A stretch of 12,500 nt of DNA from Symbiodinium natans (GCA_905221605.1 CAJNDS010002770.1:157501-170000), one strand, 5' to 3'. Shown: positions 5,854 through 12,463, counted from the stretch's first letter. Program-made: numbers and translations. The notes: generated from the sequence alone by a model not told the origin.

Positions 5854-5957
5854 TTGGGATGTTCCCCCTTATACTAACGGTCCTGTTTAAGGATTATAGT
5901 AGGGGGGGGTACTATACTCCGTCTTAAGGACGCTTAGTAAAAGCGGGAACATCCCAA
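5854..5957. mobile_element. 104-bp foldback element with a G8 loop
   Basis: The outer arms 5854-5880 and 5931-5957 are inverted copies matching at 23 of 27 positions, starting with 13 identical bases (TTGGGATGTTCCC). The inner halves continue to pair imperfectly (15 of 21), leaving a loop that contains eight G. Just outside the left end is a perfect small palindrome (ATCCCAA-ATC-TTGGGAT, 5844-5860) that overlaps the arm. There is no coding capacity and no clear target-site duplication. Confidence 0.55.
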
Positions 5958-6019
5958 CCCATCTCTCTTGGGGACGATATGAACCCTGAAAGGTGTATGG
6001 TCCGCTTAATTTTCCTCCC

Positions 6020-6576
6020 CAAGGATCCTGGAGGTCTCTACCCTAAACCCTAAAACCTAAACCCTATGAGCCCTATGAGGGTAACTCCGGTCTGCCCTTA
6101 GCATTCCGCCCCGCGGCTCGTTGGAAGCCTGGGCCAAACGAGGCGTAGAAGGCCTTCGCGGACAAAGAGCTTCAGGGGGCTCGACACCGCCTACCCTCAA
6201 CCATAAATCTCCGCATGCGGTTTAGGGTATGAGCCCCAAAACCAAGAATCCTAAAACAAGGTTCAGGATTTGGGGAGGGAAGGGGTGGAAGCTCTGAGGC
6301 TTCGCAGCCCCAAGCCCCCCCGGAAGTTCGGAGCTTTCGTGCAATTTAGGGTTGAGGGTTCAGGGCTTAAGGTAGTTTTAGGGATGAGGGGTTGATGGTG
6401 GCCGCAGGGTTTGAGAGTAGGGTTTAGGGGTCATAGGCTTTGGTGTTCATGTGTGTTAGATGAGGGTCCTTGGCTCAAGCTCAACTCCTCTAAAGCCCCC
6501 CCCCCCCCCCAAACCCTAACCCTAAACGCTAAACTCTAAACCCTAACAAAAACCCCAAACCCTAAACCCTGATGGC
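6020..6576. other. Short telomere-like blocks around a weakly coding-like unique segment
   Basis: CCCTAAA-type repeat lies at about 6040-6065, degenerate TTTAGGG-type at 6342-6433 and CCCTAAA-type at 6511-6571, the last preceded by a 15-C run (6496-6510). The segment 6085-6230 is open on both strands (plus: IPPRGSLEAWAKRGVEGL), without recognisable features. At 6470-6479 the ten bases TTGGCTCAAG equal the 3' end of the dinoflagellate spliced leader. Confidence 0.45.
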
Positions 6577-6830
6577 CCCCATGCTCAGGGATCGGGCCTT
6601 TGGGCCTTTGGGGTATGCACTTACTGACTGAGCTCGTCAAAAAAGACAGCCTGGGAGTTCTCACAAGGTTTGGGGTTAAGGGTTTCGGAATGAGGGTTTA
6701 GGGGCCACCAGGTCACCTACTCAAAAGAAACTCTTGGTTCTACGGCACTTGAGAATAACGTACACCCCGAAACACGAAGCGTTAAAAACACAGGCTATAC
6801 ATACCCAGCTTCATTTAACACAGGGTTTAG
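6577..6830 (-). other. Coding-like islands with one strong minus-strand donor
   Basis: On the minus strand the run NSQAVFFDELS ends at CTCAGTCA/GTAAGTGC (donor near 6627), a full-consensus 5' splice site. The intron would then run into CCCTAAA-type repeat. The plus strand is also open (LLTELVKKDSLGVL, then RSPTQKKLLVLRHLRITY after a 44-bp GT-AG gap made of telomere-like repeat). Both readings put a telomere-like block inside an intron, and I cannot choose between them. Confidence 0.3.
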
Positions 6831-6852
6831 GGTTTAGGGCTGATAACTACTA

Positions 6853-6944
6853 ATTGCTTAAGAACTCACCCCTAAAAGCAAACAATAATCCCCTGGTTAC
6901 CCTTAGACGGAAGAATAGGTTTGTTTTGAGGGTTCTTAAGCAAT
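6853..6944. mobile_element. 92-bp foldback candidate
   Basis: ATTGCTTAAGAAC (6853-6865) has a perfect inverted copy at 6932-6944. The next bases continue imperfectly (CTAAAAGCAAAC against GTTTGTTTTGAG). It lies between a TTTAGGG block and a long CCCTAAA array. No target-site duplication is evident. Confidence 0.4.
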
Positions 6945-6973
6945 AGGGATAAGTAACCATCTAGGGTCCAACT

Positions 6974-7113
6974 TTAAACCCTAAACCCTAAACCCTAAAC
7001 CCTAAACCCCAAACCCTAAACCCTAACCCTAAACCCTAAACCCTAAACCCTAAACCCTAAACCCTAAACCCTAAACCCTAAACCCTAAACCCTAAACCCT
7101 AAACCCTAAACCC
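6974..7113. repeat. CCCTAAA array, about 20 heptamers
   Basis: A nearly perfect 140-bp run of CCCTAAA with a single CCCCAAA variant and one CCCTAA hexamer. Unique sequence follows on both sides, so it is interstitial. Confidence 0.9.
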
Positions 7114-7121
7114 TTCATTTG

Positions 7122-7203
7122 GGTCCCTTGTTCTATAAGCCTTCCATAAGCTGCACATAATAAGGGCCCATACCTCGGATCCCTTTGAACAAGGGTAAGG
7201 GAC
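7122..7203. other. Foldback spacer between two long arrays
   Basis: GGTCCCTT (7122-7129) pairs with AAGGGACC (7196-7203), and the overlapping CCTTGTTC (7126-7133) with GAACAAGG (7187-7194). The whole unique spacer between the two CCCTAAA arrays could thus form one hairpin. No gene is seen. Confidence 0.35.
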
Positions 7204-7232
7204 CACACGAAGAGCCCGTGGTTCCGACCTTA

Positions 7233-7358
7233 GGCCCTAAACCCTAAACCCTAAACCCTAAACCCTAAACCCTAAACCCTAAACCCTAAACCCTAAACCC
7301 TAAACCCTAAACCCTAAACCCTAAACCCTAAACCCTACGCCCTACGCCCTAAGCCCTA
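7233..7358. repeat. CCCTAAA array ending in CCCTACG variants
   Basis: About 15 perfect heptamers, followed by two CCCTACG units and one CCCTAAG. The variants sit only at the right end. Confidence 0.9.
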
Positions 7359-7443
7359 CAAACCAGGTTCATTTAGCACAGGCTTAGGGCGGAAAGGCGA
7401 TCCAGTGCCTCGATGGGTCCGTGGTCCTGGGTTGGGCCCCCGC

Positions 7444-7503
7444 GGGTTTAGGGTTTAGGGTTTAGGGTTTAGGGTTTAGGGTTTAGGGTTTAGGGTTTAG
7501 GGC
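7444..7503. repeat. TTTAGGG array in the opposite orientation
   Basis: About eight perfect heptamers, G-rich on the plus strand. The neighbour 7233-7358 is C-rich, so the two arrays are inverted relative to each other around about 85 bp of unique sequence. Confidence 0.9.
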
Positions 7504-7870
7504 CCTGAACCCTAACCCTTAGAAACCCTAAACCCTGTCTATAAACCCTAATCCCATGAACCCGGCTAAAAATCCTAACCCCTAAAAGCCGTTAAACCCT
7601 ATATACGATAACCCCTATCAACCCTATAAATCCTATAAACCCTGCAAGCGCTATAATTCCGATAAACCCGAAGCCCTATAAACCCTAAACCCTGAACCCT
7701 AAACCCTAGAACCCCCAAAACCTATAAACCCGAAATCTAAACCCTCTAAACCCTAAAGCCCATAAACCCTCAGCCCTATAAACCCTAAAGCCTATAAGCC
7801 TGCTGGCATGAAGAGAGCTGCTAAACCCGAAGCCCTAAACCCTAAACCCTAAACCCTATATCCTAAACCC
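7504..7870. repeat. Degenerate CCCTAAA/CCCTATAAA block
   Basis: About 365 bp of worn heptamers with frequent insertions (CCCTATAAA, GCCCATAAA, CCGATAAA). It borders perfect arrays, which suggests arrays of very different ages. No gene is present. Confidence 0.75.
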
Positions 7871-7983
7871 CCAATGGGCTCCAACCTTTGGGGCTAAGAC
7901 ACGCCTGAACGATCTTGATGGGTTGAGAAGGGCGGCGTAGTTGCGCAAGGGCTTTGGGGATTTAAGGGTTAGTTTATCGAGGT

Positions 7984-8120
7984 TTTTAGGGTTTAGGGTT
8001 GGGGGCTTGGGGGTTTAGGGTTTAGGGTTTAGGGTTTAGGGTTTAGGGTTTAGGGTGTAGGGTTTAGGGTTTAGGGTTTAGGGTTTAGGGTGTAGGGTTT
8101 AGGGTTTAGGGTTTAGGGAT
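7984..8120. repeat. TTTAGGG array with a periodic variant
   Basis: About 17 heptamers, G-rich on the plus strand. The variant TGTAGGG occurs at 8056 and 8091, exactly 35 bp (five heptamers) apart, showing that a five-unit block was duplicated. Confidence 0.85.
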
Positions 8121-8207
8121 ACCAAGGCTTTGGGTTTTGAGGTCTGGGGATTAGGGTAAGAGCCCAGGCCGGCAAGCACACAGTCGGAACAACAAAGGCC
8201 GGTGTTG

Positions 8208-8260
8208 GGGTTTCGGGTTTCGGGTTTCGGGTTTCGGGTTTCGGGTTTAGGGTTTAGGGT
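8208..8260. repeat. TTTCGGG variant array joined to TTTAGGG
   Basis: Five consecutive TTTCGGG heptamers are followed by two TTTAGGG. The abrupt switch from one pure variant to the other implies local amplification of a mutant unit, not random decay. Confidence 0.85.
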
Positions 8261-8261
8261 C

Positions 8262-8436
8262 CAGCAACACAGCAGGCTTGTAGACGGACTCTGTCACGGG
8301 GGTGCCGTGTGGCTTGTAGTCCAGCCCTGATGCTTGCATCGCCTTCTGCACCTGGCCGCTAAGCGATGATGATCCTGACGGATTGGGCTCCAAGACGCAG
8401 CGGGCAAAGATGTAGTAGCGGCCCGGCCCTTGCCAA
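8262..8436 (-). CDS. Hidden exon of an unrecognised protein
   Basis: There is no start codon here, but the minus strand is open for 58 codons after an acceptor-like TTTTTCCCAAAG (AG at 8438-8437). It reads WQGPGRYYIFARCVLEPN, SGSSSLSGQVQKAMQASG and LDYKPHGTPVTESVYKP. Roughly three quarters of third positions are G or C and the residue mix is globular. The frame runs into CCCTAAA-type sequence and stops within four codons, so the exon probably ends near CTG/GACCC, where only a GA-type donor is available. I do not recognise the family. The same DNA on the plus strand gives no equally good frame. Confidence 0.45.
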
Positions 8437-8487
8437 CTTTGGGAAAAACCATCGGCTTACGGCCATCCGCAGGGAGGCACGAGCCTT

Positions 8488-8840
8488 ATAGGGTTTAGGG
8501 TTTAAGGTTTAGGGCTTAGGGCAAATAGTAGAACACACAAGCTCATCTCGATTTGGAGCTCTTGTTTAGACTCCCCCCACCGCCCCAAAAAAAATTGCAC
8601 AATCCATCTGCCGCCTCTGTATCTGTACAATCCTTCCGGGCGGAAGCACCCGAAAGCAGCCCTGAACCGTAAACCTACACCCCCAACCCCGTATGCAACG
8701 CACGCTCGATGAAAGAGACCCAACGAAAGGACATGGCCAGGGCATGGCAATGACGATTAAAAAGGTGACCACAAGAACCCCAAGGAGCGAAGAGAGTCGA
8801 AGGCAAGATGCATTAAGAACCTTTACTTGATCTCCGTCTA
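8488..8840. other. TTTAGGG remnant and spacer without a supported gene
   Basis: 8488-8520 is a short G-rich heptamer block. The following 320 bp contains two overlapping minus-strand frames of 82 and 113 codons (8502-8750 and 8566-8907). The second runs out of frame through the EF-hand exon, so I treat both as fortuitous. The spacer could be intron or intergenic. Confidence 0.4.
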
Positions 8841-9038
8841 CTATAACATGTGTCTCAACTTTGCAAGGGCAGGCTCCTGTGCAAGGTTGAAGTACTTGAG
8901 GTACCACTCCGTGAATTCCGCGAAGTCGACCGAGCCACTCCTTAAGATTCTCAGAAGCTGGCGTGCGGATTGAACCGAGGGAAGCTTGTTTGAAATGTCC
9001 ACCGGGTGTGCGCTAGAGGACAGAGCCCCTGGTAGATA
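8841..9038 (-). CDS. EF-hand-like terminal exon, partial
   Basis: This is 65 codons plus TAG on the minus strand after the acceptor TTGCACCAG. It reads YLPGALSSSAHPVDISNK, then QSARQLLRILRSGSVDFAE and FTEWYLKYFNLAQEP. The part SGSVDFAEF is the second half of an EF-hand calcium loop, followed by the usual exiting helix. Counting back from the conserved E at loop position 12 puts R at position 1 and L at position 3, where a calcium-binding loop has D. The loop is therefore either degenerate or shortened. Known EF-hands bind Ca2+ through those side chains, so binding here is doubtful. The upstream exon is probably 9105-9193. The TAG may be a real end, or be bypassed by a donor (GCAAA/GTTGAG) leading to 8262-8436 in matching phase. 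Confidence 0.45.
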   Translation of the reverse strand, partial: YLPGALSSSAHPVDISNKLPSVQSARQLLRILRSGSVDFAEFTEWYLKYFNLAQEPALAKLRHML

Positions 9039-9104
9039 CTGGTGCAATGACCCTAAACCCTAAATCCTAAACCCTAAACCCTAAACCCTAAACCCTGAAC
9101 CGAC
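9039..9104 (-). other. 66-bp intron almost wholly TTTAGGG repeat
   Basis: On the minus strand it runs GTCGGTTCAGGG, then about six TTTAGGG-type heptamers, then TCATTGCACCAG. GT and AG boundaries join CTTGAG to TATCTACC in phase 0. The repeat provides essentially all of the intron body. Confidence 0.45.
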
Positions 9105-9193
9105 CTCAAGAGCCAGTAGACTCTTCTTGGCTGCAAGGGTTTGGGGCCCAAAGCTGTTAAAGCCCGCAAGCCTTTCAGCATGGTTTACCCCAA
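9105..9193 (-). CDS. Exon upstream of the EF-hand segment
   Basis: The minus strand is open from the acceptor CTGCTCTGCATAG (AG at 9195-9194) to CTTGAG/GTCGG. It reads GVNHAERLAGFNSFGPQ, then TLAAKKSLLALE, and continues in phase 0 into the EF-hand exon. The same frame also contains an ATG at 9207-9209 just upstream, after a TGA, so it could instead be the first exon. A plus-strand frame (9127-9309) competes. Confidence 0.3.
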
Positions 9194-9299
9194 CTATGCA
9201 GAGCAGCATGAGGGTTCAAGAGTCTCTAGAGGTCATTAGCCTAGTTCAAGGATCAAGTTGGAGGGGCAACCACCCCCCCTCCCCTCAATCCCTAATCCC

Positions 9300-9367
9300 T
9301 GAACCCTAAACCCTAAAACCTAAACCCTAAACCCCAAACCCTAAACCCCCCCCCCCCCCCCCCCCCC
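9300..9367. repeat. CCCTAAA block ending in a 22-C run
   Basis: Six or so heptamers run directly into 22 C (9346-9367) and then an A-rich stretch. A similar pairing of a poly-C run with CCCTAAA repeat occurs at 6496-6571. Confidence 0.85.
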
Positions 9368-9389
9368 AAAAGAAAAAAAAAAGTAAAAC

Positions 9390-9456
9390 TACAGCGCTGT
9401 CCCGGCAGCCGATCTTTGTCCAACTCCTGCCAGAAGCGCTGAATGCGATTCCTGAG
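9390..9456 (-). CDS. Short coding-like exon
   Basis: This is 22 codons plus 1 base on the minus strand: LRNRIQRFWQELDKDRLPGQ. It lies between CCCAAG (AG at 9458-9457) and TGTA/GTTTTACTT. The sequence is amphipathic and protein-like but too short to identify. The preceding CCCTAAA block (9464-9580) would be the body of its upstream intron. Part of this exon is copied elsewhere in the window. Confidence 0.35.
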
Positions 9457-9463
9457 CTTGGGC

Positions 9464-9580
9464 CCTAAACCCTAAACCCTAAACCCTAAACCCTAAACCC
9501 TAAACCCTATAGACCCTAAACCCTAAACCCTATAGACCCTAAACCCTAAACCCTATAGACCCTAAACCCTAAACCCTAAA
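9464..9580. repeat. CCCTAAA array with a 23-bp higher-order unit
   Basis: The variant TATAGAC occurs at 9508, 9531 and 9554, exactly 23 bp apart, marking a tandemly amplified unit of about three heptamers. Confidence 0.85.
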
Positions 9581-9585
9581 CTAAG

Positions 9586-9800
9586 TGAGGGGTCGCTTCC
9601 GTCGAGCGACAGACCCCGAACGCTCGGCCGAGGGCCTTACAGCCCGAGCGCCCAAGCGAAAAGAGAAACGGAAAGGTGAGGGTTAAGCCTCACCGTCTGT
9701 CCTGGACAGGCCAACGGACATCGGCCTTTTTTACGACAACGTCAGTACTCGGCTAAGGGATGGCCGGCACCCAGACCACCTTTAGCGTAGCTAAAGTATA
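9586..9800. other. Hairpin-rich block, coding-like on the plus strand
   Basis: Five short inverted repeats lie in a row: GTCGCT/AGCGAC (9592-9610), CGCTCGG/CCGAGCG (9621-9650), GGTGAGG/CCTCACC (9675-9694), CTGTCC/GGACAG (9697-9709) and CTTTAGC/GCTAAAG (9780-9796). TTTTTT follows a GGCC pair near 9732. The plus strand could also encode two exons: 9586-9675 (SEGSLPSSDRPRTLGRG) ends at AG/GTGAGG, and 9710-9785 (PTDIGLFYDNVSTRLRDG) continues in phase to TAG. The intron between them would be only 34 bp. A minus-strand frame ending at CACTTA/GTTTAG is also open. The alternatives are a structured RNA or a short gene end. Confidence 0.35.
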
Positions 9801-9984
9801 ACCCCAAATCGTAAACCTTTGCCTCTGGAGGTCGGTTCAGGGTTTTGGGTTCAGGGTTTGTCGGGCCCCCCCCCCGGGGGCCCCCTGGTCCCTGGTAGCT
9901 GGATTCCTGGACCAGGAGGCTGGCGAGGGGTCCGGGCAGGCTGGTTGCTCAATTTCGTGATTTTGGGGGCTTTTTCACGGATTT

Positions 9985-10600
9985 CCAGGCCCCGGGCCAA
10001 GGGCCCCCCGGGCCAAGGGCCCCGGGCCAAGGGCCCCCCGGGCCAAGGGCCCCCGGGCCAAGGGCCCCCCGGGCCAAGGGCCCCCCAAACCAAGGGCCCC
10101 CCGGGCCAAGGGCCCCCCGCCAAGGGCCCCCCGGGCCAAGGGCCCCCCGGGCCAAGGGCCCCTTCCGGCCAAGGGCCCCCCGGGCCAAGGGCCCCCCGGG
10201 CCAAGGGCCCCCGGGCCAAGGGCCCCCCGGGCCAAGGGCCCCCGGGCCAAGGGCCCCCCGGGCCAAGGGCCCCCCGCCAAGGGCCCCCCGGGCCAAGGGC
10301 CCCCCGGGCCAAGGGCCCCTTCCGGCCAAGGGCCCCCCGGGCCAAGGGCCCCCGGGCCAAGGGCCGCCCGGGCCAAGGGCCTCCCGGGCCAAGGGCCCCC
10401 CGGGCCAAGGGCCCCCTGGGCCAAGGGCCCCCCGGGCCAAGGGCCCCTCGGGCCAAGGGCCTTCCGGGCCAAGGGCCCCCCGGGCCAAGGGCCCCAAGGG
10501 CCCCCGGGCCAAGCGCCCCCCGGGCCCCCCGGGCCAAGGGCCCCCCGGCCCAAGGGCTCCCCGGGCCAGGCCCTCCAGGCCAAGGGCCGGGCCCAGACCC
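9985..10600. repeat. GC-rich minisatellite, 16-bp unit
   Basis: About 38 units of GGGCCAAGGGCCCCCC or close variants, many shortened by one or more C. Because the unit is not a multiple of three, all three frames cycle through the same peptides, and long frames appear on both strands: plus 9819-10838 with collagen-like GPPGQ, minus 9851-10721 rich in G, P, L and W. These are by-products of the repeat. Each unit contains GGGCC-AAG-GGCCC, a small hairpin. A 157-bp segment is duplicated inside the array: the marker CCTTCCGG at 10161 and 10318, and the marker CCGCCAAG 157 bp apart. Confidence 0.85.
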
Positions 10601-10860
10601 CCGGCCAAGGGCCTGCCGGACCAAGGGCTTGTGGGCCAATAGGTCCCCGCCAAGGCAAGGTCCCCAGGCCGCCTGTCAGCCAAGGGCCCAGGCCAAGGGC
10701 CCCCCAAGCCAAGGGAGCCAAGGACCGGCCAAGACCCTAGTCAAGGACCCCCAACAATACGCCCCCTTGGCCAAGGCCCCTTGCCGGACCAAGGGCCTAA
10801 CACCCTGCCAAGGGCCCCCCCAACCAGGGCTCGGCTAAGGGCCCAGGAAGCCCCCAAGAG
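10600..10860 (+). repeat. Worn right flank of the GC minisatellite
   Basis: GGCCAAGG motifs persist at irregular spacing and decay to the right, ending near 10840. This looks like the old edge of the array. No gene is present. Confidence 0.6.
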
Positions 10861-10865
10861 GCGCC

Positions 10866-11680
10866 AAGAGCCACCAAAAGCTTCAAAAGCTTCAAAAGGC
10901 CCACTAAAAGAAGGGGGACCACAAGATTGTCCGTGCCCACAATGAGAATATTGAAAAAATTGTTTTAAGGCCCCTGCCCGCCTTTTAGTATTGAAATCGA
11001 TGGCTCCCCCTAGCCCACGTGCCGAAGGCCCGAAAAGGACCGAAACTACCCCGAACCCCAGCCTAAACCCTGACACCGCAAAACCCTACGATGGCCTTCA
11101 AGCAAATAAGGGCCTCTACGGGCCCTAACGTGCCGAAGGCCCGAAAAGGGCCGAGGCTACCCCGAACCCCAGCTTAAACCCTAACACCGCAAAACCCTAC
11201 GAAGGCCTTCAAGCAAATAAGGGCCTCTACGGGCCCTAACTTGCCGAAGGCCCGAAAAGGGCCGAGGCTACCCCGAACCCGAGCTTAAACCCTAGCGATT
11301 GAAAGACTCATTGGCGAAAAATTCATTAATAGGTTCCCTGACCTTTAAATGAATAAAGCCTCTACGGCCCCTGACACGCCGAAGGTCCGAACAAGGCCCC
11401 GAGAGACCCCAAGAGCCACCAAAATACTTCAAAAGGCTTCAAAAGGCCCCCTAAAAGAAGGGGGACCCCAAGATGCCCGTACCCGCAATGAAAAATGCGA
11501 TTTTTTGGTAGTGAAATCGATGCTTAATTGAGGCCCTTAAAGAAGGGGAATCCAAAAGCAGACACAAAGGGTTTCCCTGACCTTCAAATAAATAAGGGCC
11601 TCTACGGGCCCTGACACGCCGAAGGCCCGAAAAGGGCCGAGGCTACCCCCAACCCCAGCTTAAACCCTAACAGCGCAACT
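10866..11680. repeat. Duplicated composite module with 111-bp tandem units
   Basis: A segment starting AAGAGCCACCAAAA at 10866 recurs at 11411 (offset 545) and stays similar through GAAATCGATG (10993 and 11513), with small deletions. Between and after these copies is a second unit beginning GCCGAAGGCCCGAAAAGG, at 11021, 11132 and 11243 (exactly 111 bp apart), then diverged at 11378 and again at 11618. Each 111-bp unit carries two adjacent hairpins, GGGCC-TCTAC-GGGCCC and GGCCC-GAAAA-GGGCC. I see no credible coding frame. Confidence 0.75.
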
Positions 11681-11788
11681 TTAAAAACATCAAAGCAAGC
11701 ATCAGAGCACAAGAAAGTAAATTCCATAAACCCTAAACCCTAATAGAGTATAGTTTGGGTGGCCGGGGTGGGTTGACGGGCAACGCGA

Positions 11789-11825
11789 GCGCGCGGCCCG
11801 GGGTGTTTCACACCCGAGCGCGCGC
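11789..11825. other. Strong GC hairpin
   Basis: GGGTGT-TTC-ACACCC (11801-11815) is a perfect 6-bp stem, enclosed by GCGCGC on both sides (from 11789 and 11818). It lies between two CCCTAAA blocks. The function is unknown. Confidence 0.5.
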
Positions 11826-11839
11826 CCTCCCCTGACACA

Positions 11840-11943
11840 CCCTAAACCCTAAACCCTAAACCCTAAACCCTAAACCCTAAACCCTAAACCCTAAACCCTA
11901 AACCCTAAACCCTAAACCCTAAACCCTAACCCTAAACCCTAAA
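11840..11943. repeat. CCCTAAA array
   Basis: About 15 heptamers with one CCCTAA near the right end. Confidence 0.9.
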
Positions 11944-12016
11944 CTGAATGCGATTCCTGAGCTTGGGCTTGCACAGGATTCGCGGGCTTGGTTGTCGGGC
12001 TCATCGGGTTTTCGGG

Positions 12017-12103
12017 GGTTTAGGGTTTAGGGTTTAGGGTTTAGGGTTTAGGGTTTAGGGTTTAGGGTTTAGGGTTTAGGGTTTAGGGTTTAGGGTTTAG
12101 GGG
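12017..12103. repeat. TTTAGGG array, inverted relative to its neighbour
   Basis: About 12 perfect heptamers, G-rich on the plus strand. Only about 70 bp of unique sequence separate it from the C-rich array 11840-11943. Confidence 0.9.
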
Positions 12104-12111
12104 TTTGGTTG

Positions 12112-12390
12112 TAGCCTGAGTCTACGGTTCCAAACATGGGCCCTCCCTTATTATGTATAGTGTATATAAGGGTTGTAAAAACAGAGAAACCCAAATTAAG
12201 CGCCCATTCTTCGGATCTCCTGTGTCGAGATCATCGGGTTTTCTGGGGTTCTGATTCTGGGCTTGAAGCGGCTTTTCAAGATTTAGGGTTTAGGGTTGAG
12301 GGTTTAGGGTTAGGCTTTCAGGGGATTCGGGGCAGCTGTCGGATCTCCGACAGATTGCCTGCTATTGGCAGGGTCGTGCCAAGCAGATAG
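12112..12390 (+). CDS. Coding-like plus-strand block, two segments
   Basis: After GGTTGTAG the plus strand is open from 12115: PESTVPNMGPPLLC, IVYIRVVKTEKPKLSAHSS, then RDHRVFWGSDSGLEAAFQ. It then passes a short TTTAGGG block (12282-12314), and after the acceptor-like GGCTTTCAG continues GIRGSCRISDRLPAIGRV to TAG at 12388. A methionine at 12136 starts an 84-codon frame reading straight through the repeat. I recognise no family. The second segment contains a perfect hairpin, CTGTCGGA/TCCGACAG (12336-12353). The strand is opposite to the better gene models, so confidence is low. Confidence 0.25.
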
Positions 12391-12432
12391 GCGCTCCGAA
12401 TCCCAACCCCTCGAAGCGGTCTCCAAATCATA

Positions 12433-12463
<31 letters not shown>

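Noticed and set aside
6810-7382. Near-identical 15-mers TTCATTTAACACAGG and TTCATTTAGCACAGG at array edges
   Set aside because: One mismatch in 15 bases is expected several times by chance in a window of this size. No wider similarity is seen.
6974-7503. A true telomere
   Set aside because: Arrays occur in both orientations with unique sequence on both sides and appear throughout the window, so they are interstitial.
8566-8907. 113-codon minus-strand frame with a hydrophobic segment
   Set aside because: It overlaps the EF-hand exon in another frame and its product looks like a shadow translation.
9819-10838. 339-codon plus-strand frame encoding a collagen-like GPPGQ protein
   Set aside because: It is produced by a 16-bp tandem repeat that is open in several frames on both strands. 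There is no frame preference and no credible start or end region.
9985-11680. CRISPR-like array
   Set aside because: Units are contiguous or nested tandem repeats without unique spacers of constant length, in a eukaryotic context.
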